Source: Halovulum marinum
GTDB taxonomy: Bacteria > Pseudomonadota > Alphaproteobacteria > Rhodobacterales > Rhodobacteraceae
Assembly (NCBI RefSeq): GCF_009697225.1
Contig: NZ_WIND01000002.1
Location: 248,001-312,000 of the forward strand
Length of the DNA: 64,000 nt
Reading direction: 5' to 3'
Position numbers and translations under genes: made by a program. Shown one piece after another: positions 24,810 through 32,940 of this stretch. Numbering within the stretch: position 1 is the stretch's first letter; every line of letters begins with the position of its first letter. The notes beneath the pieces were generated by a model. That model worked only from the letters and a program-made list of their open reading frames with translations, had not been told where the DNA came from and made no database searches.

Positions 24810-25703
24810 ATGCAGCTCTACCGCAACCTCACGATCCGGCAGAAGCAGATCGCCTGGGCCTGGGCCTTCCTGGCGGTGCCGGTGCTGTTCTACGGCGTGA
24901 TCCGGTTCTACCCGACCGGCAACGCGATCCTGATCAGTTTCCAGGACTGGAACCTGCTGGGCTCGCGCACCTGGACCGGCCTCGACAACTACCAGAAGCT
25001 GGCGGCGGACCCGGTGTTCTGGAAGGTGTTCGGGAACACCTTCCTCTACCTGCTGATCGGCACGCCGCTCAGCCTGGTGCTCAGCTTCGTCATCGCCTAT
25101 CACCTCGACAAGCTGCGCTTCATGCACGGCTTCCTGCGGATGCTGTACTTCCTGCCGTTCATGACCAGCGCCGTCGCCATGGCCTGGGTCTGGCGCTGGT
25201 TCTACCAGCCGGTGCCGACGGGGCTGTTCAACAACTTCCTCAGCCAGGCCGGGATCCCGCAGATCGAGTTCCTGAACTCGACCACCAACGCGCTGCCGTC
25301 GGTGCTGGCGCCGGCGGTCTGGGCCGGGCTCGGCTTCCAGATCATCATCTTCATGGCCGGGCTGCGGGCGATCCCGGTCAGCTACTACGAGGCCGCCAAG
25401 ATCGACGGCGTCGGCTGGTTCACGGTGCTGACGCAGATCACCCTGCCGCTGCTGCGCCCGACCATCGTGTTCATCGTCGTGTTCAGCTCGATCGGCTTCC
25501 TGCGGATCTTCGACCACGTCTTCAACATGACGACGAACAACCCGGGCGGGCCGCTGAACTCGACCAAGCCGCTGGTGCTGATGATCTACGACACCGCCTT
25601 CAACGCGTTCGACATGGGCTATGCCGCCGCCCAGACGGTGGTGCTGTTCCTGATCCTGCTGGTGGTCAGCCTGGTGCAGCTGCGCCTGCTGCGGAGCGAC
25701 TGA
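24810..25703 (+). CDS. Sugar ABC transporter permease (MalF/UgpA-like)
   Basis: This is a 297-residue inner-membrane permease with six predicted helices and the EAA loop EAAKIDGVGWFTVLTQITLPLL, which contacts the ATPase. The AAGGAGAG site at 24793-24800 fixes the ATG at 24810. It forms a heterodimer with the next gene product, whose ATG follows after 1 bp. The fold and order (binding protein, MalF-type, MalG-type, later UgpC-type ATPase) are standard for carbohydrate-uptake family 1 transporters. Confidence 0.95.
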   Translation: MQLYRNLTIRQKQIAWAWAFLAVPVLFYGVIRFYPTGNAILISFQDWNLLGSRTWTGLDNYQKLAADPVFWKVFGNTFLYLLIGTPLSLVLSFVIAYHLDKLRFMHGFLRMLYFLPFMTSAVAMAWVWRWFYQPVPTGLFNNFLSQAGIPQIEFLNSTTNALPSVLAPAVWAGLGFQIIIFMAGLRAIPVSYYEAAKIDGVGWFTVLTQITLPLLRPTIVFIVVFSSIGFLRIFDHVFNMTTNNPGGPLNSTKPLVLMIYDTAFNAFDMGYAAAQTVVLFLILLVVSLVQLRLLRSD

Positions 25704-25704
25704 G

Positions 25705-26583
25705 ATGGCCGTGACCGACCAGATCCGCCCGACCACCGCCGCGGTGCTGGACACCCGCCCCGAGCGCAAGCCGCGCAACCTGGGCCAGATCATCCGCTGG
25801 ACGCTGCTGTTCCTGGGCGGCGTGCTGATGATCATGCCGATCGTCTACATGATCTCGACTTCGCTGAAGTGGCCGCACGAGGTCTACAACGTCAACCTGA
25901 TCCCCGAAGAACCGACGCTCGAGAACTATACCTACGTTCTCGAGGACGGTCGGTTCTACATGTGGTTCTGGAACTCGATCATCATCGCGACGATCACCAC
26001 GGTCTCGAACCTGTTCTTCGACAGCCTCGTGGGCTACACGCTGTGCAAGTTCCGCTTTCCTGGGCGGCAGCTGGTGTTCATCGCGATCCTGTCCACGCTG
26101 ATGATCCCGACCGAGATGCTGGTGATCCCGTGGTATCTGATGTCGCAGTCCTTCGGCTGGCTCGACAGCTACTGGGGCATCATGTTCCCCGGCCTGATGA
26201 CCGCGTTCGGCACCTTCCTGATGAAGCAGTTCTTCGAAAGCGTGCCCGACGACTTCATCGAGGCGGCGCGCATCGACGGGCTGAACGAGCTGCAGATCTG
26301 GTGGACCGTCGCCATGCCGCTGGTCAAGCCGGCGCTGGCCGCGCTTGCGATCTTCGTCTTCCTCGGCAACTGGACCGCATTCCTGTGGCCGCTGATCGTC
26401 ACCAACTCGGTCGACATGTACACGCTGCCGGTGGGGCTGTCCGGCTTCGGCGACGAGGCCGACGTGGCGTGGGAGCTGATCATGACCGGGGCGGCGATCT
26501 CGACCATCCCGACGCTGGTGGTGTTCCTGATCTTCCAGCGCTTCATCATCCGCGGCGTGGTCATGGCGGGACTGAAGGGATGA
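25705..26583 (+). CDS. Sugar ABC transporter permease (MalG/UgpE-like)
   Basis: This is a 292-residue permease with a cytoplasmic start of about 25 residues, six helices and the EAA motif EAARIDGLNELQIWWTVAMP. MalG-type features include LIPEEPTLENYTYVL in the periplasmic segment and FIIRGVVMAGLKG at the end, which inserts into the ATPase groove. It partners the preceding MalF-like permease. Its stop overlaps the start of the VOC gene, so enzymes and transporter are co-translated. Confidence 0.95.
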   Translation: MAVTDQIRPTTAAVLDTRPERKPRNLGQIIRWTLLFLGGVLMIMPIVYMISTSLKWPHEVYNVNLIPEEPTLENYTYVLEDGRFYMWFWNSIIIATITTVSNLFFDSLVGYTLCKFRFPGRQLVFIAILSTLMIPTEMLVIPWYLMSQSFGWLDSYWGIMFPGLMTAFGTFLMKQFFESVPDDFIEAARIDGLNELQIWWTVAMPLVKPALAALAIFVFLGNWTAFLWPLIVTNSVDMYTLPVGLSGFGDEADVAWELIMTGAAISTIPTLVVFLIFQRFIIRGVVMAGLKG

Positions 26584-27113
26584 GCGGCGCTGCGGAAAAG
26601 CCGGTGAAAGCTCCGGCGGACGCCTCCGGGCGCGGCCGCGCGCAGCGCCCGGAGGGCGGCGCCGAGGCCCCCTTGGTGCGCACCGACCGGCTGGACCACG
26701 TGCATCTCTACGTGCAGGAGGTGCCGGTTTCGGTCGCCTGGTACCGCCGGGTACTCGGCCTCGTTCCGTACGGCGAGTGGGATCCGGACGAGGCCCGGCC
26801 GCCGCATCCGACCTTCCTCGCGCCGTCGACCGGCGGGCACCACTGCGTGTCGCTGTTCGTCGGCGACCGCCCGCGCGGCGGCGACCGGACGGTGGCGTTC
26901 CACGCCGGGGAACGCGGCTTTCTGGGCTTCGCCCGCGCGCTGCCGGCAGAGGGCGTGCCGGCGCACGACGGCCGGCCGCTGACGCTGGCCGATCACAACG
27001 ACTACGGCATGGCGATCACCTTCAACTTCCTCGATCCCGACGGCAACCACCTCGAGCTGGTCACCTACGATCACCGGCCGGTGCGCGCCGCGCTGGCAGG
27101 CATGATGCGATGA
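26580..27113 (+). CDS. VOC (glyoxalase/dioxygenase) superfamily protein
   Basis: This is a 177-residue cytoplasmic protein: an unstructured start of about 35 residues, then one vicinal-oxygen-chelate module (LDHVHLYVQEVPVSVAWYRR, then GHHCVSLFVGD) and a second half with FLDPDGNHLELVTYD. His in DHVHLYV and Glu in HLELVTY are in the usual metal-ligand positions. VOC proteins include glyoxalases, extradiol dioxygenases, epimerases and thiol transferases. The reaction cannot be told from sequence. The ATGA overlaps on both sides (permease and lyase genes) place it firmly inside the amino-sugar operon. Confidence 0.85.
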   Translation: MSGAAEKPVKAPADASGRGRAQRPEGGAEAPLVRTDRLDHVHLYVQEVPVSVAWYRRVLGLVPYGEWDPDEARPPHPTFLAPSTGGHHCVSLFVGDRPRGGDRTVAFHAGERGFLGFARALPAEGVPAHDGRPLTLADHNDYGMAITFNFLDPDGNHLELVTYDHRPVRAALAGMMR

Positions 27114-28594
27114 GCGACACCTCCGTCTTCCCCGATCCGGTCTACCGCGACACCGTGCTGGCGCCGCTGTTCGAGGGCGTGAAGGCGCATTACGCGCGGC
27201 ACATGGACAGCATCAACCGCGCGCATCTGGTGATGCTGGTCGAAACCGGCATCCTGACGCGCGGGCTGGGCGCGCAGATCGCCGCGGCGCTCGACGCGAT
27301 CGGCAAGCAAACCGATGTCGCCGCGCTGAGCTACACCGGCGAGCACGAGGACTATTTCTTCCTGGTCGAGGCCGAGCTGCGCCGCCGGCTGGGCGATCCG
27401 GGCGGCGCGCTGCACACCGCGCGCTCGCGCAACGACATGGACCACACGCTGTTCAGGATGGAACTGCGCGCGCGCGCCGAGGCGGCGCTGACGCTGATGC
27501 TGGACCTCGCCGCCGCGCTGACCGACAAGGCCGAGGCCGAGGCGGAAACGCTGATCGTCGCCTACACCCACGGCCAGCCGGCGCAGCCCACGACCTTCGG
27601 CCACTACCTGGCCGCCGCCATCGAGGTGCTGCTGCGCGATGCGACGCGCCTGAGCGCCGCCATCGACGGGCTGGAGCATTGCCCGATGGGCGCCGCCGCG
27701 ATCACCACCTCGGGCTTTCCCGTCGACCGGGTGCGGATGGCCGACCTGCTGGGGTTCGAAAGCCCGCAGGTCAACAGCTACGGCTGCATCGCCAGCGTGG
27801 ACTACGTGACGGGGCTGTATTCCGCGCTGAAGCTGGTGTTCGTGCATCTGGGCCGCGTGGTGCAGGACATGGCGTTCTGGTCCAGCTTCGAGGTCGGGCA
27901 GCTTTACGTGCCCGACAGCCTTGTGCAGATCAGCTCGATCATGCCGCAAAAGCGCAACCCGGTGCCGATCGAGCACATGCGCCACCTGGCCAGCGTCACC
28001 GCCGGGCGCTGCGACATGATCGTGAACACGATGCACAACACGCCGTTCACCGACATGAACGACAGCGAGGGCGAGGTGCAGCAGGCCGGATATGCCGCGT
28101 TCGGGTCGGGCGGCCGCATGCTGGCGCTGCTGACCGCGTTCCTGCCCGCGTGCGGGGTCCGCGCCGACCGGGTGGCGGCGAACATGGACGCGGCCTGCGT
28201 GACGATCACCGAACTCGCCGACACGCTGGTCCGCGACGAGGGGCTGAGTTTCCGCCAGGCGCACGAGATCGCCGCCGATACCGCCCGCGCGGTGATCGCG
28301 ATGGAAGCACCGCTGCGCGACGGCCATGCCGCCTTCGCCGAGGCGTTCGAGACACGGGCAGGGCGCAGGACCGCGCTGGACGCGGCCGCCTTCCGCACCG
28401 CGGTCGCGCCCGAGACCTTCGTCGCCCGCCGCGACCGGCTGGGCGGTCCGGCCCCCGCGGCGCTGGCCGCCGCGCTGGCCGACAGCCGCACCGCACTGGG
28501 CGCGCTGCGCACCGGCTCGGGCGCCAGAACAACCCGCCGCGCCAGCGCCGAACAGGCCCTGGCCACGGCATTCGCATCGCTGACGGAGGTCTGA
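27110..28594 (+). CDS. Argininosuccinate lyase-like enzyme (fumarase/aspartase superfamily)
   Basis: This is a 494-residue protein. The superfamily signature SSIMPQKRNP and the TARSRNDMDHT and YTHGQPAQPTT motifs match argininosuccinate lyase closely. Enzymes of this family split a C-N (or C-O) bond by beta-elimination and release fumarate. It is not in an arginine operon but sits between a VOC gene and the transporter ATPase. It is therefore more likely to act on a dicarboxyethyl- or malyl-substituted sugar or amine than on argininosuccinate. The ATG overlaps the VOC stop codon, and the next gene follows after 3 bp. The substrate is unknown. Confidence 0.85.
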   Translation: MSDTSVFPDPVYRDTVLAPLFEGVKAHYARHMDSINRAHLVMLVETGILTRGLGAQIAAALDAIGKQTDVAALSYTGEHEDYFFLVEAELRRRLGDPGGALHTARSRNDMDHTLFRMELRARAEAALTLMLDLAAALTDKAEAEAETLIVAYTHGQPAQPTTFGHYLAAAIEVLLRDATRLSAAIDGLEHCPMGAAAITTSGFPVDRVRMADLLGFESPQVNSYGCIASVDYVTGLYSALKLVFVHLGRVVQDMAFWSSFEVGQLYVPDSLVQISSIMPQKRNPVPIEHMRHLASVTAGRCDMIVNTMHNTPFTDMNDSEGEVQQAGYAAFGSGGRMLALLTAFLPACGVRADRVAANMDAACVTITELADTLVRDEGLSFRQAHEIAADTARAVIAMEAPLRDGHAAFAEAFETRAGRRTALDAAAFRTAVAPETFVARRDRLGGPAPAALAAALADSRTALGALRTGSGARTTRRASAEQALATAFASLTEV

Positions 28595-28597
28595 GCC

Positions 28598-29656
28598 TTG
28601 GCCAATCTGGCGCTGAAGAAACTGGTGAAGGCCTATGGCCAGACCGAGGTGCTGCACGGCATCGACCTGGAGGTGGCCGACGGCGAGTTCGTCGTCTTCG
28701 TCGGCCCCTCGGGCTGCGGCAAGTCCACCACGCTGCGGATGATCGCGGGGCTGGAGGAGGTGACCTCGGGCACCATCGAGATCGGCGGCCGGGTGGTCAA
28801 CAACCTGGAGCCGAAGGAACGCGACATCGCCATGGTGTTCCAGAACTACGCCATCTACCCGCACATGAGCGTGCGCAAGAACATCGCCTTCGGCCTGCGC
28901 ACATCGAAGATGTCGCGCCCCGACAAGGAGGCGCGGATCGACGAGGTCGCGGCGATCCTGGGAATGACCGACCTGCTGGCGCGCAAGCCCAGCCAGCTTT
29001 CCGGCGGCCAGCGCCAGCGCGTCGCCATCGGCCGGGCGATGGTGCGCGATCCGGCGGTGTTCCTGTTCGACGAGCCGCTGTCGAACCTCGACGCGCAGCT
29101 GCGCACGCAGATGCGTCTGGAGATCAAGAAGCTGCACCAGCGCGTCGGCAACACGATCGTGTTCGTCACCCACGACCAGGTCGAGGCGATGACCATGGCC
29201 GACCGGATCGTGATCATGAAGGACGGCCACATCCAGCAGGTCGGCACGCCCGATCAGGTCTATCACCGGCCCGCCAACACCTTCGTTGCGCAGTTCATCG
29301 GCGCGCCGTCGATGAACATGCTGGACGGGCAGCTGGTCGACGGGCGGATCCGGCTGGCCGCCGGCGCCCCGCTGGAGATGAGCGTGGCGCGGCCGCCAAG
29401 CGGTGCGTCGGTGGTGCTGGGCGTGCGCCCGGACGATCTGGCGCCCACCGACGCGGCGCCGCTGATCGAGGGCCGCGTCTCGGTCCGCGAGCCGCTGGGC
29501 GCCGAGACGCTGATCTATGTCGAGACCGCCTCGGGCGAGATCGTCGCCAAGGCCGACGGCCGCAACCCCCCGGCGGTGGGCGAGGTGGTGCGGCTGGGCG
29601 CGGATCCGGCGAACATGCACCTGTTCGACCGCGACACCGGGATGGTGCTGACGTGA
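28598..29656 (+). CDS. ugpC: Sugar ABC transporter ATP-binding protein (UgpC/MsmK type)
   Basis: This is a 352-residue ATPase with Walker A GPSGCGKST, the signature LSGGQRQRVAIGRA, Walker B VFLFDEPLSNLDA and H-loop VTHDQVEAM. A C-terminal TOBE regulatory domain (about 240-352) includes MNMLDG and VLGVRPDDL. The start is TTG at 28598, with GGAGG at 28585-28589. It energises the MalF/MalG-type permeases encoded upstream. The name ugpC marks the family only; the substrate is not glycerol-3-phosphate on present evidence. Its stop overlaps the GTG of the kinase gene. Confidence 0.94.
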   Translation: MANLALKKLVKAYGQTEVLHGIDLEVADGEFVVFVGPSGCGKSTTLRMIAGLEEVTSGTIEIGGRVVNNLEPKERDIAMVFQNYAIYPHMSVRKNIAFGLRTSKMSRPDKEARIDEVAAILGMTDLLARKPSQLSGGQRQRVAIGRAMVRDPAVFLFDEPLSNLDAQLRTQMRLEIKKLHQRVGNTIVFVTHDQVEAMTMADRIVIMKDGHIQQVGTPDQVYHRPANTFVAQFIGAPSMNMLDGQLVDGRIRLAAGAPLEMSVARPPSGASVVLGVRPDDLAPTDAAPLIEGRVSVREPLGAETLIYVETASGEIVAKADGRNPPAVGEVVRLGADPANMHLFDRDTGMVLT

Positions 29657-30582
29657 GCGAGACGCGCCGTCCGCCGGGCTCCGCGGGCGCGGGCGTGCTG
29701 TGCATCGGGCGGCTGTACTGCGATCTGGTGTTCACCGGCGTGCCGCGGATGCCGACGCTGGGCACCGAGGTGTTCGCCGAGGCGCTGGGCCTGCACGCCG
29801 GCGGCGGGGCCTACATCTCGGCGGCGACCTTCGCCGCGCTGGGGCGCCGGGCGGCGCTGGCGGCGACGCTGCCGGCCGCGCCGTTCGACGCCGTGGTCAC
29901 GCGCGAGGCCCGCGGCGCCGGCGTCGATCTGGCGCTCTGCAGGCCGGGCGTGCCCGGCGCCGAGCCGCAGATCACCGTCGCCATCGCCCATGGCGGCGAC
30001 CGGGCGTTCCTGACCCGCGCCACCGGGCCGGCGCTGCCGCCGCTCGACGCCGCGGCGATGGCCGCGTCGGGCGCGGCGCATCTGCACATCGGCGAGCTGC
30101 GCACCCTGAAGGAGTCGCCGGGGGTGCTGGACGCGGCCCGTGCGGCGGGGATGACGGTCTCGCTCGACTGCAGCTGGGACGATGCGCTGAGCGCCCGGGA
30201 CGCGGCGCTGATCGCGGCGGTGGACGTGTTCCTGCCGAACGAGGAAGAGGCCGCGCGCCTGGCCGAGCTGGGCGTGGCGGCGGGCGCGGCGCCGCTGACC
30301 GTGGTCAAGCGCGGCGCGGCTGGCGCCGACGCGCTGACCGGCGGACGCCGGCTGACGGTGCCGGGGCTGGCGGTGCCGGTGGCCGACACGACCGGGGCCG
30401 GGGATGCGTTCAACGGCGGCTTTCTCGACAGCTGGCTCGCCGGCCGCGCGCTGGACGACTGCCTGCGGGCGGGCAACGCCTGCGGCGCGGCCTCGGTGCA
30501 GGCCGCGGGCGGCACCGGCGGGCTGGGCGCGATCCGCGCCGCCGCCGGCTCTGCCGCCGGGCGAAGCAGGATCGCGAATTGA
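29653..30582 (+). CDS. PfkB-family sugar kinase
   Basis: This is a 309-residue ribokinase-type kinase with a GTG start overlapping the preceding TGA. It shows the N-terminal GRLYCDLVF strand, GGGAYISAATFAALGR in the substrate region, an FLPNEEEAARL segment and the C-terminal catalytic motif DTTGAGDAFNGGF, whose Asp is the base. It should phosphorylate a hydroxyl of the sugar released by the upstream enzymes, plausibly at C6, to feed the NagB-II type deaminase encoded 68 bp downstream. A frlD-like role on fructosamines is an alternative, but the SIS partner looks like NagB-II, not FrlB. Confidence 0.88.
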   Translation: MSETRRPPGSAGAGVLCIGRLYCDLVFTGVPRMPTLGTEVFAEALGLHAGGGAYISAATFAALGRRAALAATLPAAPFDAVVTREARGAGVDLALCRPGVPGAEPQITVAIAHGGDRAFLTRATGPALPPLDAAAMAASGAAHLHIGELRTLKESPGVLDAARAAGMTVSLDCSWDDALSARDAALIAAVDVFLPNEEEAARLAELGVAAGAAPLTVVKRGAAGADALTGGRRLTVPGLAVPVADTTGAGDAFNGGFLDSWLAGRALDDCLRAGNACGAASVQAAGGTGGLGAIRAAAGSAAGRSRIAN

Positions 30583-30650
30583 CGGCCGGGGCCGGGGCGC
30601 GCACCGCCGCGCCCCGTCGCCTTGCCGAACGCCATGAGACAAGGATCGAC

Positions 30651-31646
30651 ATGACTGCAACCACGATGATGCGACGCGAAATCGACGAGATCCCCGCCGC
30701 CGCCGCGCGCCTGCTGGACGCCGCACCGCAAGACCGCTTCCGCGCCGTGGGCCGCGCGCTGGGGCGGATCGGCCCGCGCGCGGTCGTGACCGTGGCGCGG
30801 GGCTCGTCCGACCATGCCGCGACCTGCCTGAAATACGCCATCGAGCTGTCGGCCGGGGTGCCGGTGTCGTCCGTGGGGCCGTCGGTCGCGTCGATCTACG
30901 GCGCCGCGCTGCACCTGGACCGGGTCGTGGCGCTTGGCGTCAGCCAGTCGGGACGCAGCGGGGATCTGGTGGCGCTGATGCGCGCCTGCCGCCAGGGCGG
31001 CGCGCAGACGCTCACCCTGACCAACTCCGTCGACAGCCCGCTGGCCGGCGCCGCCGCGACCGTGCTGGACCTGTGCGCCGGGCCCGAGCACGCCGTCGCG
31101 GCGACCAAGAGCTTCACCAACTCGGTGCTGTCGGGGCTGTGGCTGCTGGCGTACTGGCGCGGCGACGACGGCCTGCAGGCGGCGCTGCGCGCGGCGCCGG
31201 ACCGGCTGCAGGACGCGCTGGCGCTGACCGCCGCGCCGCTGCGCGAGGAGCTGACGCGCACCGACCGGCTGGTGGTGATCGCCCGCGGCCCCGGCCTGGG
31301 CATCGCCGCCGAGGTGGCGTTGAAGGCGATGGAGCTGTGCGGCATCCACGCCTCGGCCCATTCCTCGGCCGAGGTGCTGCACGGCCCGTCGGCGATCCTG
31401 CGCGACGGCTTTCCCGTGCTGGCGCTGGGCGAGCCGGCCGAGGCCGGGCTTCAGGACACCATCGACCGGCTGGAGGGGCAGGGCGCGCGGGTGCTGACCG
31501 CCCCCGCCGTCACGCCGCTGCACCGCTTCCTCGATCCGCTGCTGCAACTGGCCCCGGTCTACGGCGCGCTCGAGGCTGCGGCGCGGATCCGCGGCCGCAA
31601 TCCCGACCGGCCCGAGTTCCTGGCGAAGGAGACGCTGACCGTCTAG
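30651..31646 (+). CDS. nagB-II: SIS-domain glucosamine-6-phosphate deaminase (NagB-II type)
   Basis: This is a 331-residue protein with two SIS domains related to the isomerase half of GlmS. Features shared with characterised NagB-II enzymes are RGSSDHAATCLKYAIE, PSVASIYG, VSQSGRSGDL, EHAVAATKSFTNS, HSSAEVLHGP and a C-terminal NPDRPEFLAKETLTV. The reaction is glucosamine-6-phosphate to fructose-6-phosphate and ammonia. It ends the operon and completes a plausible path of import, deacylation, phosphorylation and deamination. An AAGGA element lies 7 bases before the ATG at 30651. The gene is convergent with alanine dehydrogenase, 10 bp away. Confidence 0.85.
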   Translation: MTATTMMRREIDEIPAAAARLLDAAPQDRFRAVGRALGRIGPRAVVTVARGSSDHAATCLKYAIELSAGVPVSSVGPSVASIYGAALHLDRVVALGVSQSGRSGDLVALMRACRQGGAQTLTLTNSVDSPLAGAAATVLDLCAGPEHAVAATKSFTNSVLSGLWLLAYWRGDDGLQAALRAAPDRLQDALALTAAPLREELTRTDRLVVIARGPGLGIAAEVALKAMELCGIHASAHSSAEVLHGPSAILRDGFPVLALGEPAEAGLQDTIDRLEGQGARVLTAPAVTPLHRFLDPLLQLAPVYGALEAAARIRGRNPDRPEFLAKETLTV

Positions 31647-31656
31647 GGCGGACGGC

Positions 31657-32775
31657 TCACAACCCCAGCGCCGCCTCGGCGGGAGTGTGCTCCTGGCCCA
31701 GCGCCGCGGCGACGGCCGGATGGGTGATCCTGGCGTCGCAGACGTTGAGCCCGGCGCGCAGGTGCGGGTCCTCGATCAGCGCCGCCTTCCAGCCCTTGTC
31801 GGCGATCGCCAGCGCGTGCGGCAGGGTGACGTTGTTCAGCGCGTAGGTGCTGGTGCGCGCCACGGCGCCGGGCATGTTGGCGACGCAGTAGTGCACGATG
31901 CCGTCGATCACGAAGGTCGGGTCGGCATGGGTGGTCGGGTGCGAGGTCTCGAAGCAGCCGCCCTGATCGATGGCCACGTCCACCAGCACCGCGCCGCGCT
32001 TCATCTGCGACAGGTGTTCCCGGCGCACCAGCTTGGGCGCGGCGGCGCCGGGGATCAGCACCGCGCCGATCACCAGGTCGGCGCGGGTCAACTCGTCCTC
32101 CAGGTTCATCTGGCTGGCAAAGCGGGTCGTGGCGCGGGCCTCGAAATGCGTGGCCAGCCGCTCCAGCACGTCGGCGCTGCGGTCCAGGATGGTGGTGTGC
32201 GCGCCCAGCCCGACCGCCATCTGCGCGGCGTTGAACCCGACCACGCCGCCGCCGATCACCGTGACCCGCGCCGGCGCCACGCCGGGCACGCCGCCCAGCA
32301 GCACGCCGCGCCCGCCGCGGTGGGTCTCGAGCGCGTTCGCCCCCGCCTGCACCGACAGCCGCCCGGCGACCTGGCTCATCGGCTTGAGCAGCGGCAGCCC
32401 GCCGCCGCCGCCGGTGACCGTCTCGTAGGCGATGCAGACCGCGCCCGAGGCCATCAGCTCGCGGGTCTGGTCCGGGTCCGGGGCCAGGTGCAGATAGGTG
32501 AACAGGATCTGCCCGGCGCGCAGCATCCGGCGCTCGTCGGGCTGCGGCTCCTTGACCTTGATGATCATCTCGCCGGCGGCGAACACCCCGGCGGCGTCGC
32601 CGGCCACCTGCGCGCCGGCGTCCGCATAGTCCTGGTCGGTGGCGCCGATGCCTTCCCCGGCGCCGGTCTGGACGGTCACCGCGTGCCCGTGGCGGCAGCA
32701 CTCGGCCACGCTTTCCGGCGTCAGTCCGACCCGGTACTCGTGATTCTTGATCTCCTTCGGAACGCCGATGTGCAC
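31657..32775 (-). CDS. ald: Alanine dehydrogenase
   Basis: This is a 372-residue NAD-dependent enzyme converting L-alanine to pyruvate and ammonia, or the reverse. It matches the family end to end: [33 protein letters not shown] (catalytic His), [11 protein letters not shown], the Rossmann segment [27 protein letters not shown] and [13 protein letters not shown]. The start is GTG at 32775 with GGGAGG 7 bases upstream. It is monocistronic, convergent with nagB-II and divergent from the Tct operon. Reductive alanine synthesis from ammonia freed by the neighbouring deaminase is a possible link, but not shown. Confidence 0.95.
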   Translation of the reverse strand: MHIGVPKEIKNHEYRVGLTPESVAECCRHGHAVTVQTGAGEGIGATDQDYADAGAQVAGDAAGVFAAGEMIIKVKEPQPDERRMLRAGQILFTYLHLAPDPDQTRELMASGAVCIAYETVTGGGGGLPLLKPMSQVAGRLSVQAGANALETHRGGRGVLLGGVPGVAPARVTVIGGGVVGFNAAQMAVGLGAHTTILDRSADVLERLATHFEARATTRFASQMNLEDELTRADLVIGAVLIPGAAAPKLVRREHLSQMKRGAVLVDVAIDQGGCFETSHPTTHADPTFVIDGIVHYCVANMPGAVARTSTYALNNVTLPHALAIADKGWKAALIEDPHLRAGLNVCDARITHPAVAAALGQEHTPAEAALGL

Positions 32776-32883
32776 CTGAAACCTCCCGTTTCGTTGCTGC
32801 CGCGTCTGGACGGGCGCGCGGACCTTTGCCGACGATTGCCGCCCTGCCGGTGCGGGTCAAGCCGCCGCCGCCGCCCGAGCCGA

Positions 32884-32924
32884 TTGACATCGGGGAAGGC
32901 CGTATGTTACCAACCGGTAGGTAA
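32884..32924 (+). promoter_or_regulatory. Promoter and TetR-type operator of the first Tct operon
   Basis: A consensus -35 box TTGACA (32884-32889) is followed by the near-perfect 18-bp palindrome TTACCAACCGGTAGGTAA (32907-32924), which covers the -10 position 17 bp away. Repressor binding here would block RNA polymerase. The half site recurs at 18790-18799. The TetR gene of this same operon (36063) is the obvious candidate for autoregulation. Confidence 0.72.
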
Positions 32925-32940
32925 TAACCGGGAGGACACC

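Noticed and set aside
27110-28594. Housekeeping arginine biosynthesis gene argH
   Set aside because: Strong motif match, but translational coupling to VOC and ABC transporter genes under a ROK operator makes a catabolic role more likely. It cannot be excluded without the rest of the genome.
29653-31646. An Amadori-compound (frlD/frlB-like) kinase-deglycase pair
   Set aside because: The SIS protein matches NagB-II motifs (RGSSDHA, SSAEVLHGP, NPDRPEFL) rather than FrlB, so amino-sugar breakdown fits better. The kinase alone does not decide between them.
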